The notes under the pieces were generated by a model that ran no database searches, was not told the origin of the DNA, and was given only the letters and a program-made list of their open reading frames with translations. From Cytobacillus suaedae (GTDB lineage Bacteria > Bacillota > Bacilli > Bacillales > Bacillaceae_L): a stretch of DNA of 64,000 bases. Numbering within the stretch: position 1 is the stretch's first letter; every line of letters starts with the position of its first letter. The DNA lies in contig CP063163.1 in assembly GCA_014960805.1 (NCBI GenBank), positions 3,435,001 through 3,499,000 on the forward strand. The letters are read 5' to 3'. Below are positions 9,708 through 21,022 of the stretch, in pieces. The translations under genes were made by a program, and so were the position numbers.

Positions 9708-9791
9708 TTATGCAAAGAATGTCATATATATTATTCCTATCAATATAAAGAGACCACATAGACCTAAAAGTACTTTTGCTAATGTTTCCAT
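9708..9791 (-). CDS. Small 27-residue membrane peptide
   Basis: An unannotated-size ORF translates as METLAKVLLGLCGLFILIGI followed by IYMTFFA, essentially one transmembrane helix. A ribosome-binding site AAGGTG lies eight bases before the ATG, it begins 12 bp after the DUF350 stop, and it ends just before the operon terminator. Function is unknown; a helper of the DUF350 membrane protein is only a guess from position. Confidence 0.6.
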   Translation of the reverse strand: METLAKVLLGLCGLFILIGIIYMTFFA

Positions 9792-9803
9792 AAGTTTTTC
9801 ACC

Positions 9804-10211
9804 TTACCCTATACCTGCACCGATGACGAATGATAAACCAACTGAAATAATTAGTGAAATAAAACCAACAGCCCGATTATCACGTGCAATTTCTTCGTCA
9901 ATTTTAAATTTAGGAGTTAGAAATTCAAAAATGAAGTACCCTAACAATAATAGTATAAACCCAAAGAGCCCCCAACCTACCATTGTTAATAGAGAATCAT
10001 GATTATTAATAGAATATCTAAAAATATTTGCCAAACCAAAAATTTTTCCACCTGTAGCCATTGCAACTGCCAAATTTCCTCTTTGTATTTCATCCCAATT
10101 ACGGTATTTTGTTACAAGTTCGAAAATCGCTAAGAAAACGAAAATACACAAGATAACAACACTATAGTATGCAGCTGTTTGTACCAGCTCATTCTCCCAA
10201 AATTCATTCAT
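9804..10211 (-). CDS. yshE: DUF350 membrane protein (YshE-like)
   Basis: The 135-residue protein has about four hydrophobic segments and two similar halves, typical of DUF350 inner-membrane proteins. The stretch around residues 46-75 (VAMATGGKIFGLANIF) and the C-terminal AVGFISLIISVGLSFVIGAGIG are family-like. The biochemical role is not known. It follows mutSB by 49 bp and shares its terminator, the order seen for yshE in B. subtilis. Confidence 0.8.
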   Translation of the reverse strand: MNEFWENELVQTAAYYSVVILCIFVFLAIFELVTKYRNWDEIQRGNLAVAMATGGKIFGLANIFRYSINNHDSLLTMVGWGLFGFILLLLGYFIFEFLTPKFKIDEEIARDNRAVGFISLIISVGLSFVIGAGIG

Positions 10212-10260
10212 AAGTATAATCTCCCTAATTAAATTATAGGATTACCTATTCATTTTCTAT

Positions 10261-12615
10261 CTACTTAAAAGTGACGACTGTAACACCACTTCCACCTTCC
10301 CCAGGTTCACCAAATCGAATGGATTTCACAGATCGGTGGTTCTTCAAGTATTCTTGTACACCTTGCCTGAGAGCCCCAGTACCTTTTCCATGTATAATTG
10401 ACACTCGTGGATAACCTGCTAAAAGTGCGTCATCAATATACTTCTCAACTCGTAGTAGGGCATTATCAAATCTTTCTCCTCTTAGATCAAGTTCTAAACT
10501 AACGTGATAATCTTTTCCTTTTACCGTAGCAAGAGGTTTAGTTACTACCGGTTTTGGTCGGCTCACATATTCCAAATCAGCTACATTTACCTTCATTTTC
10601 ATAATGCCCATTTGAACTTGCCAATCTTTCGAACCAACTTTTTCTAAAAGATGCCCTTTTTGATTAAAACTAATTACTTTCACTTCATCTCCAACTTGAA
10701 ACTCTTGATTCACTCTGGTACTAGTGACTTGTTTTTTCTTACTTAAGTTTGGAGACGCTTCTTCCAATCGTCGCTTCGCTTCAATTAACTCATGCTCTTT
10801 TACAGTGGCATGTTGTTCTGTGCGCATTTTACGTAATTCTCGTATAACTTCTTCAGCATCTTGTTTTGCTTTGTTAATTGTCTCATGTGCCTTATCTTGG
10901 GCTTTTTCAAAAAGTTTGTCACGTTTATCATTGAATTCTTGGATTTGTTTTTGAAGTTCTTTGTGCAGAGTTTCCGCATCTTTTCGAATAGATTCAGCCT
11001 CTGTTAACTCTGCTTCTGCTTCTCTTTTACTTTTTTCAAGCGATGCAATCATATTCTCTACCGTATTGCTTTCAGTGCTAACATGTTCTTTTGCTCTAGT
11101 AATGACATCTTCTTTGAGCCCAAGTCTTTTTGAAATTTCAAACGCATTACTTCTTCCAGGTACTCCGATTAACAATTTGTATGTCGGACTAAGGGTCTCT
11201 ATATCAAATTCTACACTGGCATTTATTACGCCTTCACGATTATATCCATATGCTTTCAATTCTGGATAATGTGTGGTAGCAATTACTCTAGCACCTCTAT
11301 TGTATACTTCGTCTAAAATTGAGATAGCAAGTGCAGCACCTTCCTGTGGATCGGTTCCAGCACCTAATTCATCGAATAAAACTAAACTGTTCGAATCTAC
11401 TTTATTTAATATATCAACTATATTCACCATATGAGATGAAAACGTACTTAAGCTTTGCTCAATTGATTGTTCATCCCCAATATCAGCATACACGTTTTCA
11501 AATACTGCAAGTTCAGAACCATCTAAGGCAGGTATTTGTAAACCCGATTGCGCCATCAAAGTGAACAATCCTAAGGTCTTTAAAGTAACAGTTTTCCCCC
11601 CCGTATTTGGACCGGTAATAACAATGGATGTATACTCTCTACCTAGTTCTATATCATTTGGAACAACTTCACCAGGACTGATCAAAGGATGACGTGCTTT
11701 GAAAATTCGTATATGGCCATCATTGTTCATTGTTGGTTTAGATGCTTTGATTTTTTGACTATAGCCAGCCTTTGCAAACATAAAGTCTAGGTCAGCAAGA
11801 ATATTTACATTTTCCAGTATGCTATCGGCAACTTCAGCGACCTCTCCCGTAAGTTCAAAGAGGATTTTCTCAATTTCAAGCTTCTCTTGAACACGAGCTT
11901 CCTGAAGCGTATTATTCAGGTCAACAACAGACTGAGGCTCTATAAATAGAGTTGCTCCCGAAGATGACTGGTCATGTACAATACCACCATATGTTCCCCG
12001 GTACTCCTGCTTTACTGGAATAACGTATCGGTCATTTCTTATTGTTATAATGGCATCTGACAACGTTTTTTGAGCAGAGGATGAGCGTACGATATTTTCT
12101 AATTTTTCACGAATTCTTGATTCACTACTTCTAAGCTGGACCCGAATAGACCTGAGTTTATCACTAGCTCCATCCATTACATGGCCATTGTCATCAATAC
12201 AATGTTTTATGGACTGTTCCAATTCCATTAATGGAAGGATTCCTTCAACATAACTCTCTAGTATCGGAAGTTCTATCCCATCCTCAACCATCGTAAGAAT
12301 GAACTTTTTTAGTTGTCTGCCTCCATAGATTGTCCCAGCTATATCTAGTAACTCTAAAGAGCCGAGCATACTGCCAATTTTTGCTCTCTTAACACTCGGA
12401 CGTATATCACTAATTCCACCTAATGGAACATTTCCTTTTAATCTAAGTACCTTAACTGCCTCATCCGTTTGCTCCTGTAACAGAACAACTTCCTCAAAAT
12501 CAGTTGAAGGTGCTAAATTTTCAGCTTTCTGCTTACCTAGTGATGAAGAGGCATGCTTCATCAACTGTTCTTTCACTTTTCCAAATTCTAATACTTTAAA
12601 AACGCGTTGTTGCAT
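10261..12615 (-). CDS. mutSB: Endonuclease MutS2 (ribosome-collision and recombination factor)
   Basis: MutS2 is a MutS-like ATPase with a C-terminal Smr domain. It has been linked to suppression of recombination and, in Bacillus, to splitting collided ribosomes. The 784-residue protein has Walker [14 protein letters not shown] near residue 330, the Walker B region [13 protein letters not shown], a long charged coiled coil (about 515-630), and the Smr domain from about 710 with LDLRG and HGKGTGALR. The mismatch-recognition domain I is absent, as expected for MutS2. It lies between polX and yshE. Confidence 0.97.
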   Translation of the reverse strand: MQQRVFKVLEFGKVKEQLMKHASSSLGKQKAENLAPSTDFEEVVLLQEQTDEAVKVLRLKGNVPLGGISDIRPSVKRAKIGSMLGSLELLDIAGTIYGGRQLKKFILTMVEDGIELPILESYVEGILPLMELEQSIKHCIDDNGHVMDGASDKLRSIRVQLRSSESRIREKLENIVRSSSAQKTLSDAIITIRNDRYVIPVKQEYRGTYGGIVHDQSSSGATLFIEPQSVVDLNNTLQEARVQEKLEIEKILFELTGEVAEVADSILENVNILADLDFMFAKAGYSQKIKASKPTMNNDGHIRIFKARHPLISPGEVVPNDIELGREYTSIVITGPNTGGKTVTLKTLGLFTLMAQSGLQIPALDGSELAVFENVYADIGDEQSIEQSLSTFSSHMVNIVDILNKVDSNSLVLFDELGAGTDPQEGAALAISILDEVYNRGARVIATTHYPELKAYGYNREGVINASVEFDIETLSPTYKLLIGVPGRSNAFEISKRLGLKEDVITRAKEHVSTESNTVENMIASLEKSKREAEAELTEAESIRKDAETLHKELQKQIQEFNDKRDKLFEKAQDKAHETINKAKQDAEEVIRELRKMRTEQHATVKEHELIEAKRRLEEASPNLSKKKQVTSTRVNQEFQVGDEVKVISFNQKGHLLEKVGSKDWQVQMGIMKMKVNVADLEYVSRPKPVVTKPLATVKGKDYHVSLELDLRGERFDNALLRVEKYIDDALLAGYPRVSIIHGKGTGALRQGVQEYLKNHRSVKSIRFGEPGEGGSGVTVVTFK

Positions 12616-12664
12616 GGATTTAACCCCCGTTTTGTTCTAGTAGTTAAGGGTGCGATAGAATATA

Positions 12665-14386
12665 TTAAACCTTTTTAGTGTGTAAAAAGTTGATCAAATC
12701 ATCGTATTCCCAAGTATTTATAACATTTTTACTTTGAATCCAACCTTTTCTTGCTGTCGCAACTCCAATTGGCATATCTTCAAGCATAGCTATATTATGA
12801 GCATCTGTATTTATGACGATTTTTACCCCTAGTTCTTGTGCTTTTCTTATATGCTCAGCACAGAGGTCCAACCGGTTTGGATTTGCATTTAATTCAATGA
12901 CTGTATTTGTTTCTTTTGCTAATTGTAGTAGTAAGTCAATGTCAACATCATAGCCCGGTCTTTTCCCCACCAGCCTACCAGTTGGATGGGCAATAAAATC
13001 AACATGGACATTTGTTAAAGCCACTTGTAATCTTTCCATTATTTTTTCTCTTGGTTGAGAAAAACTTGAATGAATGGATGCAATAACAATATCCATTCCT
13101 TCTAAAACAGAATCATCATAATCTAGTGTTCCGTCCGGTAGTATATCCATTTCTACTCCTGCCAGGATTTTGAAATCATCATACTTGGCATTCAGTCTAT
13201 CTATTTCTTTCCTCTGTTCTTTTAAACGTTCGACAGTTAACCCATTAGCTACTCTTAAGAATTGTGAATGATCGGTAATAGCAATATAGCTATATCCCTT
13301 TTTCCTACAAGCTTCTGCCATTTCCTCAATTGTAAATGCCCCATCACTCCATGTTGAGTGCATGTGAAGGTCACCCTTAATGTCATCTAGTTTGACTAAC
13401 TCTATTTCATTCGTATAAAGTTCCACTTCACTGCCGTCTTCCCTAACTTCAGGTGGAATATAAGGTAAGTCAAAATGATGATAGAACTCTTCTTCAGAAT
13501 CAAAAGTTGTTATTTCGCCTGTTTCTAGCGATTCAACACCATATTCACTGATTTTTTCTCCTCGGTCCTTTGCAAGCTGGCGCATACGTACATTATGGTC
13601 CTTACTACCTGTAAAGTGATGAAGAGTTGTACTAAATTCCCCCGATTTAACCAGCCTAAAGTCAACAGATACATCATAATGATAATGTAACTGAACTGAT
13701 ACCTTTGTATCTCCACTTGCTATAACTGAGGTAAGTCTATTTAACTTAAGAAGTTGTTCACGAACCAATCCAGGTTCAGTAGTTGAAATTATAAAATCTA
13801 AATCTTTTACGGTTTCTTTCATTCTTCTAATACTTCCAGCTCTAGAAAATTGAACAATCCCCTTCATTTTTGAAAGAGTGTATTCAATTTCTTCAGCAAG
13901 GGGAAGCATCAAGGATAGAGGAAGCCTTTCTGGTCTTTTCCCACTTTCTGAAATTGACGAAAGTATGTTTTCCTCTGTCTTCTTCCCGAAACCAGCCAAA
14001 CCACGGACCTTTTCCTGCTCACAGGCTTGTTTTAATGACTCCATATCTTCTACACCAAGTTCTTGGTATAACTTCGCAATTTTCTTTCCACCTAACCCTT
14101 GAAGTTTTAATAGTGGAATAAGGCCAGAAGGAACGTCTTTTTTTAGTTCTTCTAACACAGTGCATGTGCTAGTCGTTATATATTCTGTAATGATAGCTGC
14201 TGTGCCCTTACCGATTCCAGAAAGTTGCGTAAAGTCTTCAATGGTCGAAAGACTTCGGTCATCATTTTCAAGTGCCAACGCTGCTTTACGGAAGGCAGAT
14301 ATTTTAAATGAATTTTCACCTTTTAACTCCATATATATTGCAATTGTTTCTAGTAATTTAATAACGTCTTTTTTATTAAGTTCCAT
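12665..14386 (-). CDS. polX: DNA polymerase/3'-5' exonuclease PolX
   Basis: This family-X repair polymerase carries a C-terminal PHP exonuclease. Visible parts are helix-hairpin-helix motifs near residues 55-65 and 95-105, the nucleotidyltransferase block GSIRRMKETVKDLDFI (Asp195 and Asp197) with a third Asp near 242, and the PHP metal site DLHMHSTWSDG starting at 339. The 573 residues match the B. subtilis enzyme. It lies upstream of mutSB with a 49-bp gap and is probably co-transcribed with it. Confidence 0.96.
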   Translation of the reverse strand: MELNKKDVIKLLETIAIYMELKGENSFKISAFRKAALALENDDRSLSTIEDFTQLSGIGKGTAAIITEYITTSTCTVLEELKKDVPSGLIPLLKLQGLGGKKIAKLYQELGVEDMESLKQACEQEKVRGLAGFGKKTEENILSSISESGKRPERLPLSLMLPLAEEIEYTLSKMKGIVQFSRAGSIRRMKETVKDLDFIISTTEPGLVREQLLKLNRLTSVIASGDTKVSVQLHYHYDVSVDFRLVKSGEFSTTLHHFTGSKDHNVRMRQLAKDRGEKISEYGVESLETGEITTFDSEEEFYHHFDLPYIPPEVREDGSEVELYTNEIELVKLDDIKGDLHMHSTWSDGAFTIEEMAEACRKKGYSYIAITDHSQFLRVANGLTVERLKEQRKEIDRLNAKYDDFKILAGVEMDILPDGTLDYDDSVLEGMDIVIASIHSSFSQPREKIMERLQVALTNVHVDFIAHPTGRLVGKRPGYDVDIDLLLQLAKETNTVIELNANPNRLDLCAEHIRKAQELGVKIVINTDAHNIAMLEDMPIGVATARKGWIQSKNVINTWEYDDLINFLHTKKV

Positions 14387-14464
14387 TTTACTAGTACACC
14401 TACCTATTTCTACGTATCACTACAAAAAATGATACATATTTTTAATGTAAAAGTACAATTTAAA

Positions 14465-14495
14465 AGCAAAAAACTTCCCTATTGATAGAGAAGTC
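14465..14495 (-). terminator. Terminator after the zapA-cvpA pair
   Basis: On the minus strand ACTTCTC-TATCAATA-GGGAAGT is followed by TTTTTTGC, between the yshB stop and polX. Confidence 0.65.
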
Positions 14496-14531
14496 ATCAA
14501 GCTCTTGTAGGTAATTAAAGCGACAAACGAA

Positions 14532-15074
14532 TTACATTGCTATATGTTGAATCCACAAATCCTTTATTTTACCTGAAAAGATAGGTGTATTCTGTACGAT
14601 GGTTTTCGCCATGAAAGATTCTTGGATATAGCCTTGTACTGTTTCAATCGGCATTAGTGCTCCAATATATAATATGATAAAGACTAGTAAATAAATCTCT
14701 ATAAAACCTAACATTCCCCCAGCCCATCCATTAATTTGTTTTAGGATTGGTAAGTGCGCTAGGAAATCTAACATAGAACCAACAATATGTAATACAATTT
14801 TAGTGCCAAAAAATAAAATAGCGAAAGCAATCGCTCGGTAATAAGCGGCTTCTAGGTTAGTACTTTCAAATAAAAATGTAATCGTCTCATTATCACCTAA
14901 TGTTACGTACGGTACCCATAGTTTAATAGCGGGAGCCAAATCCCCTGAATACACATATGCAACAATAAATGCAACAATGAAACCTGTTAGATGAACAATT
15001 TGGAGAATAAACCCTCTTTTTAAACCAATTAAGAATCCCATTAATAAAATAATAATTAAGATAAGATCTAGCAT
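14532..15074 (-). CDS. yshB: CvpA-family membrane protein
   Basis: The 180-residue protein has four predicted transmembrane segments, beginning MLDLILIIILLMGFLIGLKRG, the standard CvpA N-terminus. Members are named after a colicin V production protein of E. coli; the function in Bacillus is not established. It starts 10 bp after zapA and is likely co-transcribed with it. Confidence 0.88.
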   Translation of the reverse strand: MLDLILIIILLMGFLIGLKRGFILQIVHLTGFIVAFIVAYVYSGDLAPAIKLWVPYVTLGDNETITFLFESTNLEAAYYRAIAFAILFFGTKIVLHIVGSMLDFLAHLPILKQINGWAGGMLGFIEIYLLVFIILYIGALMPIETVQGYIQESFMAKTIVQNTPIFSGKIKDLWIQHIAM

Positions 15075-15084
15075 AATGAATGTT

Positions 15085-15345
15085 TCAATCCTTTTCGTTT
15101 TTTACTTGTTTTTCTAGTTCTTCTACTTTCTCCTTTAATTTTAAATAGTCATTTACTGTATTAACTGCAGTTAAGACTGCGATTTTATTAATATCTAGAT
15201 ATGGATTTTTCGCACTAATTTCTCTCATTTTATCATCAACTAGTGAGGCTACTAATCGAATATGACTTGTCGATTCAGTTCCTACGATTGAATATTGTTG
15301 CCCATATATATCTACAGTTGTTTTTGTTTTTTCCGGCTGTGACAA
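15085..15345 (-). CDS. zapA: Cell-division protein ZapA
   Basis: ZapA binds FtsZ and promotes Z-ring bundling at mid-cell. The core [40 protein letters not shown] and the C-terminal coiled coil are characteristic. The frame is open further upstream, but a TTG at 15345 preceded by GGGGG gives an 86-residue protein starting [11 protein letters not shown], the same length as the B. subtilis protein. An ATG at 15363 is the alternative. The upstream extension overlaps the divergent rnhC promoter. Confidence 0.92.
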   Translation of the reverse strand: MSQPEKTKTTVDIYGQQYSIVGTESTSHIRLVASLVDDKMREISAKNPYLDINKIAVLTAVNTVNDYLKLKEKVEELEKQVKNEKD

Positions 15346-15402
15346 ATTACTGCCCCCATTCATCAGAATCCTATTCAATATGATACCATGAATAAAGCAT
15401 TG

Positions 15403-15432
15403 TTGGAAAGATATCTCAAGAAAGGTTATGAT
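15403..15432 (+). promoter_or_regulatory. SigA promoter of rnhC
   Basis: TTGGAA and TATGAT are separated by 18 bp, about 37 bp upstream of the preferred rnhC TTG start. Confidence 0.6.
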
Positions 15433-15468
15433 AGCTATATAGGATTTCATAGTTATGGGAGTGGTTTT

Positions 15469-16416
15469 TTGTCTAATGCAGTTATAAAAGTAGATTCAAA
15501 TAAGCTTTTAAAAATGAAGGAGTTTTACTCAAACAGTTTAACAGAGAAAATACCACAAGGTGGATTATTTGTGGCTAAGCTTCCAAGTTGTACAGTTACT
15601 GCTTATAAATCTGGGAAAGTATTATTTCAAGGAAGTGGGGCTGAATCAGAATCTTCACGTTGGGGGAGCAGTGAACCTTCAACTAGCATAAAAAAATCTT
15701 CCGACAAACCCAAAAAAACAACCATCTATTCTCCACCACAGAACATTTCTACATTGTCTATTATCGGTTCGGATGAAGTAGGAACTGGAGACTATTTCGG
15801 TCCAATGACAGTAGCTGCTGCCTATGTATCTAATAAGAACTTTACACTACTTCAAGAATTAGGAGTAAAAGACTCTAAAAATTTAAAAGACAAACAAATT
15901 GCTGAAATAGCAAAAAATATTATTAAAGTTATTCCATACAGTTTATTAATCTTACCTAATGAAAAATATAACACTCTTCAAGAAAGTGGTATGTCACAAG
16001 GAAAAATAAAAGCATACCTTCATAATCAGGCTTTAAATAATGTAGTTGAAAAGCTTAAACCAGAAAAGGCCGATGGTATATTAATTGACCAATTCGCTGA
16101 ACCAGGTGTTTATTTTAATTATTTAGTTGGGAAAAGTGTGAATAGGGAAAATGTGTATTTTAGTACAAAGGCTGAAGGTGTACATTTAGCAGTTGCAGCA
16201 GCCTCAATTATCGCACGGTACGCCTTTGTTAAAGAATTTGAAAAGCTTAGTGAACGTGCCGGATTTGAAATTCCAAAAGGTGCTGGATCGAAGGTAGATC
16301 TCGCTGCAGCCAATCTTATACAAAAACATGGGCTTTCTTCCCTACGTTCCTTTACCAAACTGCATTTCGCTAATACTGAAAAAGCAAAGAGTCTCCTATC
16401 AAAAAAGCGTTCTTAA
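15469..16416 (+). CDS. rnhC: Ribonuclease HIII
   Basis: RNase HIII cleaves RNA in RNA-DNA hybrids. The N-terminal TBP-like substrate-binding domain (LSNAVIKV to [12 protein letters not shown]) precedes the catalytic domain with [14 protein letters not shown] carrying the active-site Asp and Glu, KDSKNLKD, and later Asp residues in DGILIDQF. The frame is open from an ATG at 15388, but homologues begin at SNAVIKV. The TTG at 15469 has a GGGAGTGG ribosome-binding site and gives 315 residues, the usual length. The upstream ATG would lie in front of the likely promoter. Confidence 0.94.
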   Translation: MSNAVIKVDSNKLLKMKEFYSNSLTEKIPQGGLFVAKLPSCTVTAYKSGKVLFQGSGAESESSRWGSSEPSTSIKKSSDKPKKTTIYSPPQNISTLSIIGSDEVGTGDYFGPMTVAAAYVSNKNFTLLQELGVKDSKNLKDKQIAEIAKNIIKVIPYSLLILPNEKYNTLQESGMSQGKIKAYLHNQALNNVVEKLKPEKADGILIDQFAEPGVYFNYLVGKSVNRENVYFSTKAEGVHLAVAAASIIARYAFVKEFEKLSERAGFEIPKGAGSKVDLAAANLIQKHGLSSLRSFTKLHFANTEKAKSLLSKKRS

Positions 16417-16441
16417 CGAATATCCGTTAAGAACGCTTTTT
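16402..16441. terminator. Bidirectional terminator between rnhC and pheT
   Basis: AAAAAGCGTTCTTAACG and its complement form a long perfect stem around AATATC, with A and T tails on both sides. It serves the convergent rnhC and pheST units and overlaps the last rnhC codons. Confidence 0.9.
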
Positions 16442-16449
16442 GGTAATTA

Positions 16450-18864
16450 TTATGAACGTAAGGTTGCAGCGAACTGTTCTTCTACAGCCTTTAATACTTT
16501 ATTATGTGTTTTTGTAACTTCTTCATCTGTCAATGTTCGTTCTGGATCGAAGTAACGAAGTGAGTAAGCAACAGATTTTTTACCTGCTTCCATTTTATCT
16601 CCCTCATACAGGTCGAAAATAGAAACGGTTTTTAATAACTTTCCACCGACTTCAGTAATCGTCTTTTGGATATCGCCAGCGGCAACTTTTTTGTCAACGA
16701 CAAGAGCAATATCTCTAGTCATAGATGGGTAACGTGGGATAGCATTATAGGTAATTGCTTCTACTTCTGCTTCAAGTAAGTCCTTCAAAGATAACTCAAA
16801 AACATACGTCTCATTGAGGTCTTGTTCTTTTTGGACTGTAGGGTGAATCTGACCTATAAATCCAATTGATTTACCATCTAAATTAACCATTGCTGTTCTA
16901 CCCGGATGAAGTCCGTCAATTGTCGTTTGTTGATATTCGATTCGACTCTCTAAACCAAGCAATTGGAAGAGACCATCAAGAACTCCTTTAACAACATAGA
17001 AATCGACTGCTTTCTTTTCTCCCTGCCATGGATGTGACTGCCAGAGCCCTGTTACGGCTCCTGCTAAATGTTCCTTTTCCACAGGTAGTTCATTATCACT
17101 ATTTGAAAGGAATACAGAACCTGTTTCGTAAATAGCAACTGAGTCAATTTGTCGTGCAACATTATGACTAACAACTTCTAATAAGTGAGGAACAACGCTT
17201 AATCGTAGTAAACTTCTCTCTTCACTCATCGGCATTGCAAGTCGAATAGGAGTTGCAGCTTCTAAAGCGTATTGATTTACTTTTGTTTCACTTGTTAGTG
17301 AATATGTTACTGCTTGATATAAACCTGCTCCTTCAAGATATCGTCGAACTAGACGACGCTTCTGCTGGTATTCAGTTAATCTTCCTGGTGTCCCTTCACC
17401 AATAGGTAAAGTCGTTGGTACCGCATCATAACCGTAAAGCCGAGCAACTTCTTCTATAAGATCTTCTTCAATTGTTATATCCCCTCGACGAGAAGGAACC
17501 GTAACTGTATAAGTCTCATTATCTTCAAGGAACTCAAACTTGAGATTCGTGAAAATCTGACTAACTACGTCTTTATTTATTGATGTTCCCAAAACATTAT
17601 TAATTCTATTTAATGTTACAGATACAACTGTAGCGTCCGTTGATAATGTATCAACTTCAACAGACCCACCAACTACTTCACCACCCGCAAGTTGAACCAT
17701 TAGTGATGCAGCACGGTCAGCAGCTTCACGTGTACGGGTAGGATCAATTCCCTTTTCATAGCGTGTACTTGCTTCACTTCGCAATCCATGGTCTTTTGAC
17801 GCTTTGCGAATTGTAGCACCTGTAAAATAAGCAGATTCAATTAGAACAGTTGTTGTGTCTGAACGTACCTCAGAATCAGCACCACCCATAACACCAGCTA
17901 GGGCGACAGGCTCCTTACCATTTGTAATGGCTAGATGATCGTTTGTTAACGTTCGCTCAGCATCATCTAACGTAGTGATTTTTTCCCCATCATAAGCACG
18001 TCTTACTACTATTTCCTTAGAACCAAGTCGATCATAGTCGAATGCATGAAGCGGCTGACCATATTCAAGTAATACATAATTTGTAATATCAACTACATTA
18101 TTGTGTGGGCGAATACCTGCTGACATCAGGCGAGTTTGAAGCCACAGTGGAGATGGCCCAATTTTTACACCTTTTACAATTTTGGCTACATATAAAGGAT
18201 TATCTTCACTTGCTTCTACTGCTAGTGATATATAATCACTTGTCTGCTCCGAATTAGTTGATAATTCGATGGAAGGAAATTTTACGTCTCTTCCAAGAAT
18301 TGCTGCTACCTCGAAAGCAACTCCGAGCATATTTAAGCAATCCGCTCTATTTGGTGTAAGCCCAAGCTCTAATACTTGATCATTTCGATTCAAATGCTCT
18401 AACACATCAGAACCAACTTCCACATCATTAGGGAACACAAAAATACCTTCAGCGTATTCTTTTGATACTAACTTTGACTCAATACCAAGTTCTTGTAGTG
18501 AACAAATCATCCCATGTGATTCTTCACCACGAAGCTTCGCTTTTTTGATTTTAAAATTACCTGGTAAAACTGCTCCAACCTTAGCAACAGCCACCTTTTG
18601 TCCTTTATCTACATTAGCCGCTCCACAAATAATTTGAACTTTTTCTTCTTCACCAATGTCAACAAGACATTTATTTAACTTCTCAGCATCTGGATGCTTT
18701 TCACGCTCTACTACATAGCCTACCACTACTCCACTAATACCTTCATTTAGCGTTTCAATACCTTCGACTTCAATTCCACTTTTTGTGATTTTATCTGCTA
18801 GTTCTGAAGCAGTAATTCCACTTAAGTCAACATATTCAGACAACCATTTATATGAAACAAACAT
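16450..18864 (-). CDS. pheT: Phenylalanyl-tRNA synthetase beta subunit
   Basis: This is the non-catalytic and editing chain of the alpha2-beta2 enzyme that charges tRNA-Phe. The 804-residue protein carries an N-terminal tRNA-binding OB fold ([20 protein letters not shown]), the B3/4 editing region ([26 protein letters not shown]), B5, the inactive class-II-like core, and the C-terminal anticodon-binding fold ([15 protein letters not shown]). It follows pheS by 18 bp in the T-box-controlled operon. Confidence 0.98.
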   Translation of the reverse strand: MFVSYKWLSEYVDLSGITASELADKITKSGIEVEGIETLNEGISGVVVGYVVEREKHPDAEKLNKCLVDIGEEEKVQIICGAANVDKGQKVAVAKVGAVLPGNFKIKKAKLRGEESHGMICSLQELGIESKLVSKEYAEGIFVFPNDVEVGSDVLEHLNRNDQVLELGLTPNRADCLNMLGVAFEVAAILGRDVKFPSIELSTNSEQTSDYISLAVEASEDNPLYVAKIVKGVKIGPSPLWLQTRLMSAGIRPHNNVVDITNYVLLEYGQPLHAFDYDRLGSKEIVVRRAYDGEKITTLDDAERTLTNDHLAITNGKEPVALAGVMGGADSEVRSDTTTVLIESAYFTGATIRKASKDHGLRSEASTRYEKGIDPTRTREAADRAASLMVQLAGGEVVGGSVEVDTLSTDATVVSVTLNRINNVLGTSINKDVVSQIFTNLKFEFLEDNETYTVTVPSRRGDITIEEDLIEEVARLYGYDAVPTTLPIGEGTPGRLTEYQQKRRLVRRYLEGAGLYQAVTYSLTSETKVNQYALEAATPIRLAMPMSEERSLLRLSVVPHLLEVVSHNVARQIDSVAIYETGSVFLSNSDNELPVEKEHLAGAVTGLWQSHPWQGEKKAVDFYVVKGVLDGLFQLLGLESRIEYQQTTIDGLHPGRTAMVNLDGKSIGFIGQIHPTVQKEQDLNETYVFELSLKDLLEAEVEAITYNAIPRYPSMTRDIALVVDKKVAAGDIQKTITEVGGKLLKTVSIFDLYEGDKMEAGKKSVAYSLRYFDPERTLTDEEVTKTHNKVLKAVEEQFAATLRS

Positions 18865-18882
18865 GTGAACACCCTCCTTTAG

Positions 18883-19917
18883 TTAAGCTTTTTTAAATTG
18901 ATTTACAAAACGCATATCATTTGTGTAAAAATGACGAATATCATCAATACCATACTTTAGCATTGCAATACGTTCAGGACCCATACCAAATGCAAATCCT
19001 GTATATTTCTTCGAATCGAAGCCAGCCATCTCAAGTACATTTGGATGAACCATTCCAGCACCTAAAATCTCAATCCATCCTGTTTTCTTACATACATTAC
19101 ACCCTTTTCCACTACAGATAAAACAAGAAATGTCCATCTCTACTGAAGGCTCAGTGAATGGGAAGAAGCTAGGACGTAGACGAATCTCTCTGTCTTCACC
19201 GAACATTTTTTTCGCGAACACTTCTAAAGTTCCTTTTAAATCACTCATACGAATGTTCTCATCAATGACTAAACCTTCAATTTGCATGAATTGATGTGAA
19301 TGAGTAGCATCATCATTATCACGACGATAAACCTTGCCCGGACAAATAATTTTTACAGGACCTTTCCCTTTATGCTTTTCCATCGTTCTTGCTTGAACTG
19401 GTGAAGTGTGGGTACGCAATAAAATTTCTTCTGTTATGTAGAAAGAATCTTGCATATCACGAGCAGGATGGCCCTTTGGTAAATTTAACGCTTCGAAGTT
19501 GTAGTAGTCCTTTTCAACTTCTGGTCCTTCTGCAATGGAATATCCCATGCCTAAAAATAAATCCTCTATTTCTTCAATTACGGCTGTAAGCGGATGGTGA
19601 TTACCAACTTTAACAGGGCGTCCTGGTAAGGTTACATCGATTGTTTCTGAAGCTAGTTTCTTTTCAACTTCTGCTTTTTCAAGGTCAACTTGTTTATCAG
19701 CAATTTTCTCTGTTATTGACTCACGTACTTCATTAACAAGTGCCCCCATCAAAGGACGCTCTTCTGCAGATAATTTACCCATCCCTCTTAACACTTCAGT
19801 AATTGGGCCTTTTTTACCTAAATACTCAACACGAACATCGTTAAGTGCCTTTAAATCGTTGGCTGCTTCAACTTTCGCGATTGCTTCTTGCTGTAGCTCT
19901 TTTAAACGTTCCTTCAT
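18883..19917 (-). CDS. pheS: Phenylalanyl-tRNA synthetase alpha subunit
   Basis: This is the catalytic class II chain. The 344-residue protein has an N-terminal coiled coil, motif 1 ([19 protein letters not shown]), motif 2 ([22 protein letters not shown]) and motif 3 ([10 protein letters not shown] through [13 protein letters not shown]). It is the first gene of pheST. Its leader is a T-box RNA. Confidence 0.98.
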   Translation of the reverse strand: MKERLKELQQEAIAKVEAANDLKALNDVRVEYLGKKGPITEVLRGMGKLSAEERPLMGALVNEVRESITEKIADKQVDLEKAEVEKKLASETIDVTLPGRPVKVGNHHPLTAVIEEIEDLFLGMGYSIAEGPEVEKDYYNFEALNLPKGHPARDMQDSFYITEEILLRTHTSPVQARTMEKHKGKGPVKIICPGKVYRRDNDDATHSHQFMQIEGLVIDENIRMSDLKGTLEVFAKKMFGEDREIRLRPSFFPFTEPSVEMDISCFICSGKGCNVCKKTGWIEILGAGMVHPNVLEMAGFDSKKYTGFAFGMGPERIAMLKYGIDDIRHFYTNDMRFVNQFKKA

Positions 19918-19957
19918 TTGTAATCCTCCTTATTAATGGTCTATTGAGTACCACCTG

Positions 19958-20238
19958 AAAAAAAAACAAAAAACCCCGCCCCTAAAAAGGGACGAGGATA
20001 TCATCGCGGTACCACCCTTGTTAACAGATAAATTCTTTATCTGCTCACTTGATTTTGATAACGGTAAAAACCGGTCCACCTTTACGTCATTTTAAAATGA
20101 CGGTCCTGGTGTCGACTCTAGAGGTGAATTCACTTAACATTTCCATAAAAATGCTCTCAGTCTATGGCATTTTCTCCCTTAATGGATACCTTTAAGCTAC
20201 TCTTCTCTGTCATAGTCATTTATTTTATATTAAATCGT
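19958..20238 (-). promoter_or_regulatory. T-box leader of pheST (tRNA-Phe specific)
   Basis: The minus strand shows the T-box sequence AAGGGTGGTACCGCG, then a terminator stem CCTCGTCCC-TTTTTA-GGGGCGGGG with a T-run. The upstream stem I contains GTGAATTCACC, in which TTC is a plausible Phe specifier codon. Uncharged tRNA-Phe should stabilise the antiterminator. Confidence 0.93.
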
Positions 20239-20243
20239 TTATT

Positions 20244-20272
20244 ATTATAGTATACGGAATTCCAATGTGCAA
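20244..20272 (-). promoter_or_regulatory. SigA promoter of pheST
   Basis: On the minus strand TTGCAC and TATAAT are separated by 17 bp, directly upstream of the T-box RNA. Confidence 0.8.
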
Positions 20273-20281
20273 CTCAATCCG

Positions 20282-21022
20282 CTACTGCCTATTTTTTTTA
20301 TTTATGAATGCAAATGGAATATATAGAATAAAAAACATAGCCAAGGCCACAAATTCTAGAGATAAGATATACCATGGATAAGGACCTAATAAGTCAATTA
20401 GACTTGGGTTAGTAGGTTTATGAGCTAAAAACATATAGTTGCCGCCAGTGAGTTTATTTATGATAAACACGAATACAGCAATAATATTGATCGCTAAGAA
20501 TGCTTTAAAGACTGACTTCCATGTAGGTATATATTTTTCAATCCAAATCATATAAAAGCTGGCTACTATTATGGCGATGTGTGCTAGGAAAAAATGAAAA
20601 TAACGATAGTGCGGAAAATCATAAAATAGCTCTGGAGTCAGCATTGCTTGAAGTGCACCACCCACTCCTAAAAAATACGTAATTTCAAATAATAGATAAT
20701 TCCTAGTGATTAACATAAGAACACTTAAAATGAGGGAGATCGAACATAGTTGAAAAGGTAAGGTATCAACAGGATCCCAGACACCTGTGTAATTATACCA
20801 AATGGTAAGTGTAACCTCACTTAATACAAGGATTAAAATGAGTAAAACCCTTACACTTTGCCCCCATACTGTTCCTCTTATTTGCTCCCTGTAAAAATAG
20901 AGTAGAAATGCAAGCAAAACTAGTAGACCTACCATTATAAGATGGGTACCTGATAAGAATTGAAAAGGCTCTCCTTGATTTGTTCGACCAAAGAAATGTT
21001 CGATAATACTCCCTCCCCACAT
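20282..21022 (-). CDS. YwaF-like integral membrane protein (TIGR02206 family)
   Basis: The protein of about 246 residues has six or seven predicted transmembrane helices and the family pattern HFFLAHIAIIVASFYMIW and NYMFLAHKPTNPSLIDLLGPYPWYI. Function is unknown. The ATG at 21022 overlaps the ysgA stop codon but has no ribosome-binding site. A strong GGGGAGGGAG lies just inside the frame, and homologues start near the following EHFF, so initiation at a rare ATT or ATC codon a few residues later is possible. Confidence 0.8.
   Translation of the reverse strand: MWGGSIIEHFFGRTNQGEPFQFLSGTHLIMVGLLVLLAFLLYFYREQIRGTVWGQSVRVLLILILVLSEVTLTIWYNYTGVWDPVDTLPFQLCSISLILSVLMLITRNYLLFEITYFLGVGGALQAMLTPELFYDFPHYRYFHFFLAHIAIIVASFYMIWIEKYIPTWKSVFKAFLAINIIAVFVFIINKLTGGNYMFLAHKPTNPSLIDLLGPYPWYILSLEFVALAMFFILYIPFAFINKKNRQ

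Noticed and set aside
15388-15468. Longer N-terminus for rnhC
   Set aside because: The 27 extra residues are absent from homologues and precede the likely promoter; the TTG at 15469 has a good ribosome-binding site.
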